Part shown: piece after piece, positions 47,970 to 58,860 of the stretch
Position numbering within the stretch: the first letter of the stretch is position 1
Layout of the letters: every line of letters begins with the position of its first letter
DNA from: Pyronema omphalodes
Taxonomy: Eukaryota; Ascomycota; Pezizomycetes; Pezizales; Pyronemataceae
Reading direction: 5' to 3'
Assembly (NCBI GenBank): GCA_024516155.1
Contig: JAJJXM010000041.1
Span: forward strand, 504,001-568,000
Length of the DNA: 64,000 bases
Notes under the pieces: model-generated
Databases searched by the model: none
What the model saw: the letters and a program-made list of their open reading frames with translations, nothing else
What the model was told of the DNA's origin: nothing
Program-made: the position numbers and the translations under genes

Positions 47970-50949
47970 TCAGGAGTCTAGCAGATTGTGTTACATCGTG
48001 GCCAATGGCCCCCGAATCCTAACAATGGCTTAAAAGTTCCACCTCAGTCATGGTGCATTTGCGAATGTTCCCTGGTTGTCCATGGCCCGAAAATTGCAAT
48101 TCAGACGAATGATGCCTGACTCGCTGTTTTGTCCCTGTTGCCATGGTTATACAAGGCAAGAGTACTTGTGGGCTGCAAACTGCCAACAGAGATCAACAGT
48201 GCTGTTGCAGATATTTTTCTTGCGCCATTAAACTGTCGTAACACATGTCATTAGACAAGGGGTTTTAGTCCTCAGCAGATACCGGCAGAGGTGTCATGAA
48301 TTGCTGAGTACTATAACTGTCAGTGCTTCAGTGTGCTTAGACGTGCCATATCATGTAGCTCTGTCCCAACCCTACACTGTTCCCATTGCACTCTCTGTGG
48401 CTGGCACTACAGGGCCCCCAACCACCTCGGCATCTGACATCTGTTGTGTTACGTAATTGCAAGGCGCTTGATGCACGTACAGCTTTAAAGGCAGAAGTGT
48501 GCCAATGGACGGTACAATCATTGTGCAAGTCATACCACCCAGCCACCATCACATCAGTCCATGTCATCAGCATGGCTAGCAGGAAGTCAACAGCAACCAA
48601 TTTGTCCCAGACAAAAGGATTGACCTCCTGCAAGCTTCAACGTTACGGCTAGAGAACATCTAATGTGGACCTACAGTTCAGTTCTACCCTTGCCCGCCTG
48701 CAAGAGCCTGCCCTTCTGTCCACCAACGTGCAACAGTCTTGCAGCTGTATGCACTTGATTGGCCTAGCAGGTGAATTGGATACTTCAAATGGACAGGCCT
48801 TGACTGTTGCAGCTATTACCAGCAGCTCAACTTCAAAGTACCAGGGGAAGGGAGCTTGAATGTGCCAATCATCCAGGCTGTGATGAAGGAGCTTACAGTG
48901 TTTCCAACACTAGCAGGTATGCAGTGACTCTCCATCAGTTTTCATCACAGCACTGGGCCACTGTACAGTGGGTTATCATCCCCTAGACATGCAAGACAAT
49001 ATCTTCCAGTGCGAACAGTTCACGTACTATATCTTGAATATGATGCATGGCAATGCTGATGGAGAATGCTACAGCCAGTATGATCACAGAGGATGTGGAA
49101 AGGCTGGGTGTTTCCAACAGGAGATATTTGAGGATTGATAACCCTAGACTCTGCCCTGGCCATGATCGTCAGGGTTCAGCCTTTGTCAATAGATCATAGA
49201 ATAAGGTCGCACAGTAGCAAAAGGGAACAAATATGTTCTGCCAATGTTGAATCACAGGTATCTGGTCATGAGCATGCAGAACGTGCAGAGTCATGGTGCT
49301 TTGGTTGGCTCGGTGCCAAGTTCCATGGATCATCCAAATGGTGGAAGTGCAACCCAATGGGTGGCTAGTGCCGTGATGAAGGAAGACTGAACTGCCAGTG
49401 TGCTCTCTGATGCACCCCATGTTGTTCTCAACATGTCAGGCGGATTGGACACACAAGGCAGCCACAGCTCGATCCACAGTCCTGAGCTCATGATTTGTAG
49501 TGTCACGGCACATGGCTGACGAGTCGTTGTGTTGTGGCATTGCCGTTGTGTTGCTGTTGTCATTGTGTTGTTGTTGTCGCTGTGTCGTTGGGCCGTGTTG
49601 TGTTGTTGTTGTGTGCCGTGCCGCCGAAGTGATGATCGATTGATGATGGATGACGTACCACGAGCTGTAGGAGCTGTGGCGTCCCAGGTTGGATGATGGA
49701 GAACGAAAAGCCAGATCATGTAGCGATGTTGGTTGATGGACCAGCAGGAGTGCTGGCCGCCGCTTGTACATAAGGAGGCTTGCCTCCCCGTCGACTGAGT
49801 TCTCCATCGAACGTCTTGTGTCTCTCTCCTGACCTTTATAAGAATCCATAAGCTTTCGTAGTTGCAAGACTCACGTCATTCTTGTCCCTGTCCTTGTCCT
49901 TGTTCAGTGTTCCGACCGTTCGTCGAGCACTTCGGTCCTTGTTCTCCGTTTCGGCTCCCGGAGCCTAGTCTAGTCCTGTTTTCCCGGTGGTGTTCAGCGT
50001 GTCCTTCGAACATCTGTTCAAGTCCCTGACATGTAGGGCATCTCAGAGACATTGTACAGTGCAACAGTGCTGCTGAGATTGCATTAGCTCTCACAAGTTG
50101 TGAAACCAGCTGATGACCCAGTGCTGTTTGGTCTGCCGTCGTCTTGTAGACCAACCAATGACGGGCGCATTGTCTTCTTGAGCTGTTAGGTTAATTTCCA
50201 CCCCAATTAGGCTGCAGACAGAGACTCATCATGGCTTCAAGCCCCCCCCCCCCCCCAACCCTCCTCACACCTACCGCAGCCCTGGCACCCATACAAACTG
50301 CAGGCATGCCTTGTTGCTGTGGCATGACCTGTACCCAACTACCCCCAGATGCTGTGGACAGCCAGAAAATGATATCCCCATGACTCCCAACACAAGCATG
50401 GAAAAATACAGGATTGACGCACCTATTAACATTCCATTATCAAACCCGAATATATCCGGAGCCTGGGTAAGAGGCTCAGTGACCTCCACCGACACGTCCC
50501 TGCTCCGCCGGCAGCGGTACTGCATCTCCGCAATATCGACCAAGATATCCGTGTTGCACTGGCCGTAGCTGGTTGAAGCCTACGCCGACCGTCTCCCGCT
50601 CCACCCGCCCCAGTGGCCAAACACGTCACGTACCACTCTGTGACCCCATTCAACTCGCTGTGTGCCCTACACTTACTCAGGCCACAGCCACACAGACCAG
50701 CGTGCATGCCACCCCGCAAGTCCCCGTTTGGGAGTTCCCCAACCCTAGACCTGTTGCGTGAAACAGGTCCAGCATCATGCTGGTAGCCAGAATGCCCCCG
50801 CACACCGCATCTCGTCCAAGGTGCGCCATCTCATGTGCACCCATGACACTGCGACCGCACCTTGTACCCAGCGCATTGATGCATACATGGCATGCATGAA
50901 TACCTGCCTGTGGTACGGGAACGCGGCTCAGTTGAACCGGGATTAGAAG
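47970..50949. other. Decayed coding-like sequence, element unknown
   Basis: Between 48660 and 49390 plus-strand frames give protein-like pieces in shifting frames (SYYQQLNFKVPGEGSLNVP, MHGNADGECYSQYDHRG, LVGSVPSSMDHPNGGSATQW), which suggests a broken gene of unknown type. The plus-strand sequence near 49880 shares CTTGTCCCTGTCCTTGTCC with 41190-41225 in the LINE remnant. A C run lies at about 50241-50256. The stretch 50700-50950 may be 5' gypsy gag. Nothing intact was found. Confidence 0.35.
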
Positions 50950-53767
50950 GTGTGGTGCAATCCGAATGGTATGCCAACAGCGACCGCCGTCCCTGAAGTA
51001 GACGCGGCGATGCTTGGCCATCTGTGCCGCACTGCCGCAATGAATGCCATCGGGGGAGGAGGCGCAGGACCAAACCCAAAAGTTTCACCAGAAGAATAAG
51101 CACCAGGGATCAACCTTCCGGGAACCAGAGCCAATGGACTTGGATGCCGAACGTAGGGGCAAACCTAGGGACAAGGTAGAAGAGGAAAAGCGACAAAGGA
51201 AAAATGAATGTTATAACTGCGGTAAGACAGGTCACTGTGCCGCGAAGGGTTCCAACAAGAAACCAATGGGAGTAAGGAGACCCTACAGGGCGGTGGGGAC
51301 CAACATGGACGAAGAACCAATTGAGGAGAGGGCGGAAGAAGACGATCCCCAGGAGCAGAGGAACACGGTGAACTCCTGGGGACGAAAGATCCCACCGAAC
51401 CCGACAACCCGGAACCAGCCTACATGATATCAAGTGTAGGACCATACCAGCGAGACGAAAGAACCATACTGACAGTGGTAGTAAGAGGAAATGATAATCG
51501 AGAACACACCACGAGGGCCATGGTGGACTGTGGTGCAACGTAGAATTTCATCGACAAAGAATACGGGGAAAGAATTCGCATTCCGGTGAACCAGAAGAAC
51601 CTCCCATAAAGAGTGTTGGCAGTGCATGGGCGAGGAGTAGCCAGTGGCCCGGTCATCCATGAAGCTATGGTGCAACTGCAAATAAACAGCCATCAGGGGG
51701 ACATCAAACTACTCTGTGTCACGATCGGAAACTCACCTATTATTGTTGGACAGCCATGGCTCCGGAAACAGAACCCCAGTTTCAACTGCAAGGACGGAAG
51801 AATCACATTGGATTCAACGCGCTGCGCTGAGAAGTGCCTAAGGATCTCACCTCATGCAACCACAGTGACAGAAGACGCCGCTACTCGACAATATCAACTG
51901 GACACTGTGTTGGACTCAGCCAGGGAACAGAGAGCAGGCGGAACAAGTACTTACAGAATAACGGGGGAAGGAGAAGAAACCAGAGACGAGTCAACGAGGG
52001 AGGAGGAAGGAAACACCCGAAATGATTCTTTTTGAATGGGGATCGATGAGCACCATGCAGGGGAAAGAGAGGAGGAGGGACGAAAAGGGGTCCAAAGTGC
52101 CAACCAGAATGATCCTTTCCGAATGGGCGTAGATGAGAACCATGGAGGGGGGGAGGAAGAGGGAGAAAGCAAAGGGGTCCAAAGTAACGACCAGAATGAA
52201 CCTTTTCAATTGGGGGTTTACAGGCACCGTGAAAAGGGATCAACAGGCACCTCAGACTGGACCGCCTATGCCACCACAGGCCAGCATTGGCTGCGGGGCA
52301 CCCATGATGACTACAAATAAACGACCATCAGGGGGACATCAAACTACACTGCATCACAATCGGAAACTCTCCTATTATTGTTGGACTGCCATGGCTCCGG
52401 AAACAGAACCCCAGCATCAACTGCAACGGCGGATAATCACGTTGGACGCAACGCACTGCGCTAAGAAGTGCCTAAGGATCTTACCTCATGCAGCCGCGGT
52501 GATGGAAGACGCCGCTACTCGACAATATCAACTGTACACTGTGTTGGACGCAGCCAGGGCAGAGAGAGTAGGCGTGACAAGTACGTACGAAATAATTGGG
52601 GAAGGAGAAGAAACCGTTGACCAGTGGAGGGGAACGAGAAGGGGTGCAAAGTAACGACCAGAATGATCCTTTTCGAATGGGGGTTGACAGGGACCGTGGG
52701 AAGGGATGAACAGGGACCTCAGACCGGACCGCCTATGCCACAACGGGCCAGGATTGGCTGCGGGGCACCCACGATGTCCCTTTTTGAATCGCATCACTGG
52801 GAATCACATGACCCCGGGGATAGTCGAGTCGCGACAGAAAGAAGCGACCCAACACTCGGGCAGGGATATCGTTGCAACCGAATACCACAACTTGCTTCAT
52901 GTATTCTACGAGGCAGAAGCATTACGGCGACCGCCACACTGACATCACGACCGCCGGATTCCGCTGATGAAGCGAAGGGTTCCGCCATTCGAACGCTTGA
53001 GCATTGGATGAGGGAAGGTTGAACGCGTTGAAAGAATACTTGGATCCCAGCATTGAAAAATGATGGATACGCCGCTCAATATCACCGCAGGGACCCCACT
53101 ACATTATGTAAGGAAGGAGGACAGCACACTCAGACTGTGTGTGGACTACCGGGGACTCAATGAGATGACAGTAAAAGACGGGATGCCTCTCCCGCTGACA
53201 GGGGAAGCACTGGACCGCCTATCCAACGCAAGGATATATACAAAACTGGACGTGCGCGACGCTTATCACAATCTGCGGAACTCAAGGAGGGACAAATGAG
53301 GACCGCTTTTCGGACAAAACATGGCCCTTTCGAATTTCTGGTCATGCTATTCGGTCTGACGAACACTCTGCATTACTCCAGAGGTCATTGGATGAAGTCC
53401 TAAATGATTACCTGGATATCTTCCGCCTGGCTTATCTCGATGATGTTATGATTTTCTCCTATGACATCCAGCAACACCGACAGGACATTTGAAGGGTATT
53501 GGCACGTGTGGACAAAGAGAAACTAAGGCTCAAGGCCTCTAAATGATTATTTCATACAGCAGAGACACAGCATTTGGGATATATCACATCACCGACAGGA
53601 ACAAGCATGGATCCCGAGAAAGTGAATCCAGTGGCGAATTGGAGGGAGTCAGTGAACGTGAAAGGGAGACCAAGTTTCATAGGATTTACCAACTTCTACA
53701 GAAGGTTTATCAGGGACTTTAGCAAAATAACCACACCCCTGACAAAATTGACAAGAAAAAACGTCAC
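50950..53767 (+). mobile_element. Decayed Ty3/gypsy element: gag knuckle, protease, partial reverse transcriptase
   Basis: The gag C-terminus (51044-51427) is Lys/Glu-rich with a retroviral-type knuckle CYNCGKTGHCAAKG at 51209-51250; the last Cys is replaced by Gly. The protease motif reads MVDCGAT then a TAG stop (51541-51543) before NFID. A second stop (TAA, 51607-51609) follows NQKNLP. The reverse transcriptase begins near 53080 ([32 protein letters not shown]), has an intact YLDD at 53433-53444, shows further frameshifts and stops, and ends FRRFIRDFSKITTPLTKL just before an LTR-like sequence. RNase H and integrase are absent. Non-autonomous and dead. Several stops can be explained by C-to-T change of CAG, CAA or CGA codons. 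Confidence 0.8.
51679..52790 (+). repeat. Tandem duplication inside the gypsy element
   Basis: The segment beginning AACTGCAAATAAACAGCCAT at 51673 recurs at about 52307, an offset of 634 bp, covering the PIIVGQPWLRKQNP-coding part. The two copies differ in the number of an ~84 bp purine-rich subrepeat (landmark CCAGAATGATCC): about three in the first, one in the second. Both copies end in GGCTGCGGGGCACCCA (52291 and about 52759). Confidence 0.8.
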
Positions 53768-54307
53768 TGTCATGGCTCAGAAATATCACCTTCCCCCTCC
53801 TTGCCATTCATTCACCTATTATCATTCGGTTCATTATTCAGCACTGATTTGTTTATTTATTTTCATTATCTCCCGAGCATCAGTCATCACTCGTCACTCG
53901 CCAGGCTTAGGGTTCGGACGTATTTCCCTTTCGGAAATATTTTTATTCGCCTAGTTCAGTGTTACGCTGATTCTCCTAGTGGTCAAAAAGGTAACGGGAC
54001 CTCTCCCCATGGTTAGGGGTCGGTTCTGATTCCCTTGTCGGAAATTCGATACATCTGTGTTAGGGTTGTTCTCTCTTCCCTGTTCGGAAATTATCATTCG
54101 AGTAAGGACCAGCGTTGCGACCATCTTATCCGATAAGAGAAGATGGGTCATGTGTTCCTTTTCAGTCGCACATCAGTACCCATGTGCACTGATGTACTAA
54201 TGTGCGCACATGTCCCTGGGGTTAGGGCTTGATCATCGTATCCGATGAGATAAGAGCTATTCACGTGATCTCTTATCAGTATTACATCAGTGTGCACGCG
54301 CAACTAA
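53768..54307 (+). repeat. LTR-like sequence, partial
   Basis: It starts TGTCATGGCTCAGAAATATC directly after the broken reverse transcriptase and aligns, inverted, to the sequence at 47279-47969. Homology stops near 54307, so its 3' end is missing or diverged. It could be the element's own 3' LTR brought in by deletion of RNase H and integrase, or an LTR inserted into the element. Confidence 0.6.
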
Positions 54308-54342
54308 GCCACCCAATGGGTAGCCCGCAGGGCAGCCGCCCG

Positions 54343-54735
54343 GCTTCAAAAACATTTTCACTCAAACATAAAGTTTCAACAATGAAAAAAATTCTTCCAT
54401 CGCTTTTGCAATGAATTAAAAGCAGTTAAATCTACTTATTTGCGTGACCTTGTTTTTAAAAAAAAAAAAAAAAATTGGTGACTGAAAACAGCACCAATGT
54501 TGTAAGCGATCGGTGATGCTCCGCTGGGGCGTCGCCCCGCTCCAAAAATTTTGACTCAAAAACATCATCTTTCAAAAATGAAAAAAATTGTTCCATCGCT
54601 TTTGCGATGAATTATAAGCAGTTAAAACTGCATATTCGCGTGACTTTTTCTTGAAAAAAAGAGACAAAAAACAATGGGTGACTGGGAACAGCACCAATGT
54701 TCTAAGCGAGTGGTTGTGCCCCGCTGGGGAGTTGC
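54343..54735 (+). repeat. Two-copy tandem duplication (~196 bp)
   Basis: CCATCGCTTTTGCAATGAAT at 54397 recurs as CCATCGCTTTTGCGATGAAT at 54593. The match extends from TTTCACTCAAA through ACAGCACCAATGTTGTAAGCG. The second copy overlaps the first codons of the following gene model. Confidence 0.85.
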
Positions 54736-55874
54736 TGGCGCCAAGCAATCAGACGTCCAAGGAGAAATCTGTGGAGTCTGATCAACCAAGTCTTGTGTCA
54801 CCCAACAACTGCTGTGTCACCATTGATCCCCATATCAGCAGCATCTTCACCATCATGAACATCACTGCAATGCAACATCCAGTCAATCAGCGGGGTATGC
54901 CAGAGGCAGACAACATGTATGTCAGAGGGCTCATTCACATCATACTAGCACAAGCACAGCGGATCTCTAAGAGATGTGGTGAATATAGCGCTGATCAGCT
55001 TCTGTTGGCTGCTGGCTTCTATATTCCCGGTGCGTTGCCTCGGCTTCAGACCAGAAAGCCCAATGCCTGGAACCTCTTTCTACATCATGAAAAAGATGAT
55101 GCTCGAGAGGAGCTACTCCAACAGAATGCAGGTGTGGGATACAATGAGAGCCGTGCAGGTTTCAAGGGTAACTACCAACAATACATGAAGCAGCGATGGG
55201 ATACAGAACCAGAGCTGCGTCAGGAGTATGAAAGGTTGGCAAAGGGATCAACTGGAGCTACTTCTGTTGATGATAGCGAACTGGATTCAGGGCATACTGA
55301 TATTCATGAGGAGTCAGAGGTGCGTCTGAAGTCACACAAGGAAATACAGAAACAAAGTCTGAAGAATCTCAAAAAGCAGGTAAGTTATATTCCGGAGTAT
55401 CTAACTATATATCACTGTTCATACTGATGGTTAAATCCTCAGGTAGTCCTGCTTGAGCGTCAGCAAATCCATACAATCTGCATGGCAGTACCCTCTGAGA
55501 ATCTTGGTCCAGTTTTATTGACATCAATGGGAAAGGGATATGAATATTATGCATTGATGTGGAAGCAAGGAGGGAGTGCAGGAGAGTTTGAGATGATGTG
55601 CAAGGGTGGCAAGATTGCTGAGAAGGCAATTGAGGTAGTAAAGGTAGCTGCAAAAGAGGGTCGCGTGAAGGATGCGTTGAGATCGGAAGCTGCCTTACTG
55701 ATTCTCAAAGCAATCAGTATGTTCTTCAATTTCTGACTGATATTAGTAGTAATCTAATGGGTGGCAGATGGAACTACTAGGATGGAAATTCCTGAACTCA
55801 CGGCTATTCCTCGAAAGCCTGGTGGGCTCAACCTAGCTATGAAACTGCGGAAATTGCATTGGGAGATACCCTGA
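54651..55874 (+). CDS. Hypothetical protein with weak HMG-box-like segment, three exons
   Basis: Exons 54651-55379, 55443-55716 and 55768-55874 join in frame with GT-AG introns of 63 and 51 bp, giving up to 369 residues. The start is uncertain because the first ~28 codons lie in a duplicated repeat; internal Met codons near 54858 and 54897 are alternatives. A segment at ~145-205 (KPNAWNLFLHHEKDDAREEL then YMKQRWDTEPELRQEYERLA) recalls an HMG box: an initial Pro-N-W-x-F pattern and a later W followed by a charged helix. The C-terminal part has GEFEMMCKGGKIAEKAIEVV and ends with PRKPGGLNLAMKLRKLHW. Unlike everything around it, no stop breaks this model, so it may be a live gene or a recently decayed TE passenger. 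Confidence 0.5.
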
Positions 55875-56149
55875 AGGTGGATACACCAGGAAGAGGAGGA
55901 CATCGAGGCAAAACTGATCAGTACCCATGAGTCCGAGCTACGGGACGCAGTTGATGGATTTCGACGCGGTACACTGAAGGCAGTTGGACACCCATAGCAA
56001 CTGAATGGAGTTGAGGAGTGGAGGGGGTGGGGGAAAATGTTGATTAAATTGTTGAATATAAAGGTGGCCGAAATGAGCTGTAAATTATAGATTCTTGAAT
56101 AAAAAGTATACAAAGAGCTGTTGGATTTTCCGATGGGCGAGGGAGAGCA

Positions 56150-58555
56150 GAGGAGGCGGCGGCGGAGGGTCGATGGTTGGAAAATAGCTGAGAATTGTCA
56201 AAGAAAAGCCGCGAAGGCAGGTCGATCGTTAGATTAGCTGAAAATTGTGGAAGAAACGCGGCGAAGGGAGGTCAATGGTTTGCAAATGGCTGAGTATTGT
56301 GGAGGAAAAGCGGCGGAGGGAGATGGATAGTTGTAAATAGCTGAGAATTGTTGAGGAAAAGCGGCGGCGGGAGGTCGATAGTTGTAAATAGCTGAGTATT
56401 GTGGAGGAGAAGCAGAGGAGGGAGGTGGATAGTTAAGAATAGCTGATAATTGTGGAGGAAAAGCGGCGGCGGGAGGTCGATAGTTGGAAAAGGTTGATAA
56501 TTGTGGAAGGAAAGCGGCGGCCGGAGGTCGATAGTTAAAAATAGCTGATAATTGTGGAGGAAAAGCGGCGGCGGGAGGTCGATAGTTGTAAATAGCTGAT
56601 AATTGTGGAGGAATAGCGGCGGAGGGAGGTCGATAGTTATAAATAGCTGAGTATCGTGGAGGAAAGGCGGCGGCGGGAGGTCGATAGTTGTAAATATCTC
56701 AGTATTGTGGAAGAAAAGCAGCGGGAGGAGGTCGATAGTTGGAAATAGCAAAGCGGCGAAGGGACATCGATAGTTGAAATAGCTGAGATTTGTGGAGGAA
56801 AAGCGGCGGCGGGAGGTCTATAGTTGGGAATAGCTGAGTGTTGTGGAGGAAAAGTGGCGGGAGGAGGTCGATAGTTGGAAATAGCAAAGCGGCGAAGGGA
56901 GATCGGGAGTTGGAATAGCTGAGATTTGTGGAGGAAAAGCGGCGTTGGCAGGTCAATGGTTGTAAATAGCTGAGTATTGTGGACGAAAAGTGGCGGGAGG
57001 AGGTCGATAGTTGGAAATAGCTGATAATTGTGGAGGAAAAGCGGCGGCGGGAGGTCGATAGTTGTAAATAGCTGATAATTGTGGAGGAATAGCGGCGGAG
57101 GGAGGTCGATAGTTATAAATAGCTGAGTATCGTGGAGGAAAGGCGGCGGCGGGAGGTCGATAGTTGTAAATATCTCAGTATTGTGGAAGAAAAGCAGCGG
57201 GAGGAGGTCGATAGTTGGAAATAGCAAAGCGGCGAAGGGACATCGATAGTTGAAATAGCTGAGATTTGTGGAGGAAAAGCGGCGGCGGGAGGTCTATAGT
57301 TGGGAATAGCTGAGTGTTGTGGAGGAAAAGTGGCGGGAGGAGGTCGATAGTTGGAAATAGCAAAGCGGCGAAGGGAGATCGGGAGTTGGAATAGCTGAGA
57401 TTTGTGGAGGAAAAGCGGCGTTGGCAGGTCAATGGTTGTAAATAGCTGAGTATTGTGGACGAAAAGTGGCGGGAGGAGGTCGATAGTTGGAAATAGCTGA
57501 TAATTGTGGAGGAAAAGCGGCGGCGGGAGGTGGATAGTTGTAAATAGCTGATAATTGTGGAGGAAAAGCGGCGGCGGAAGGTCGATAGTTGGAAAAGGTG
57601 GAGACTGGTGGAGGAAAAGCGGCGGAGGGAGGTCGATAGTTGTAAATAGCTGAGTATTGTGGGGGAAAAGCGGCGGGGGGAGGTCGATAGTTGGAAATGG
57701 TGGAGAATGGTGGAGGAAAAGCGGCGGAGGGAGGTCGATAGTTGTAAATAGCTGAGTATTGTGCAGCAAAAGCGGCGGGAGGAGGTCGATAGTTGGAAAT
57801 GGTGGAGAATGGTGGAGGAAAAGCGGCGGAGGGAGGTCGATAGTTGTAAATAGCTGAGTATTGTGGAGGAAAAGCGGCAGAGGGAGGTCGATAGTTGTAA
57901 ATAGCTGAGTATTGTGGGGGAAAAGCGGCCGCGGGAGGTCGATAGTTGTAAATAGCTGATAATGGTGGAGGAAAAGCGGCGGCGGGAGCTCGATAGTTGT
58001 AAAAGGTGGGGAATGGTGAAGTAAAAGTGGCAGCGGGAGGTCGATAGTTGTAAATAGCTGAGTATTGTAGAGGAAAAGCGGCGGAGGGAGGTGGTTAGTT
58101 GTAAATAGCTGATAATTGTGGAGGAAAAGCGGCGGTAGGAGGCCGATAGTTGGAAAAGGTGGAGAATGGTTGAGGAAATGCGGCAGAGGGAGGTCGATAG
58201 TTGGAAAATGTTGATAATTGTGGAGGAAAAGCGGCGGCGGGAGGTCGATAGTTGTCAATAGCTGATAATTGTGGAGGAAAAGCGGCGGAGGGAGGTCGAT
58301 AGTTGCAAATAGCTGAGTATTGGGGAGGCAAGGCGGCGGCGGGCGGTCGATAGTTGTAAAAGGCTGAGTAATGTGGAGGAAAAGCGGCGGAGGGAGGTCG
58401 ATAGTTGTAAATACCTGATAATTGTGGAGGAAAAGCGGCCGAGGGAGGTCGATGGTCGTATATAGCTGAGTATTGTGGGGGAAAAGCGGCTGCGGGAGGT
58501 CGATAGTTGTAAATAGCTGACAATTGTGGGAGAAAAGCGGCGGGGGGGTGGTGGA
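56150..58555 (-). repeat. 51 bp minisatellite, left arm (~45 copies)
   Basis: Tandem 51 bp units with landmarks GTCGATAGTTGTAAATAGCT, GAGTATTGTGGAGGAAAAGC and GGCGGCGGGAG. Variants include TGATAATTG for TGAGTATTG and ATGGTGGAGAATGG for AATAGCTGAGTATTG. The unit keeps the minus-strand frame open (unit peptide TIDLPPPLFLHNTQLFT, 17 residues), giving a 495-codon frame at 57113-58600. There are no signs of a promoter, intron or conserved domain, so I list it as repeat, not gene. Confidence 0.95.
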
Positions 58556-58860
58556 GGTTAGTGTAATAATGAGGCGCGGGAAATAAAAAAAAAAGATCAC
58601 AAATTAAAAAAACAAGGCAGCTCGAAATTTCCTGCTGTGTTTAAATGCCTCGCGGGATTATTGAGATTTTTAATCCTGTTTTCCTGGGGTGCAATGTTCC
58701 ATGTTTAAACGTCTCGCGGGATTGTATCATCAATCTGAATAATCCCGCGAGGCGCTTGAACACAGCAGGAAATCTCGAGCTGCCTTGTTTTTTTAATTTG
58801 TAACCTTTTTTGTTATTTCCCGCGCCTAATTATTACACCAACCCCCCCCCCCCCCCCCCC
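58556..58860. repeat. Palindrome centre: ~100 bp inverted repeat with ~75 bp loop
   Basis: The left stem 58561-58663 begins GTGTAATAATGAGGCGCGGG; the right stem 58738-58838 is its near reverse complement. Shared pieces include ACAAATTAAAAAAACAAGGC, AGCTCGA-ATTTCCTGCTGT and GCCTCGCGGGATTATT. The loop carries a third, same-direction partial copy (GTTTAAACGTCTCGCGGGATT, 58703-58723). A C run of about 17 (58843-58859) follows the right stem only. Confidence 0.9.

Noticed and set aside
49900..50560. Zinc-finger or membrane protein genes on the minus strand (49876-50154, 50271-50543)
   Set aside because: Short frames with isolated CxxC or hydrophobic runs but no continuous family match; they sit in decayed element sequence.
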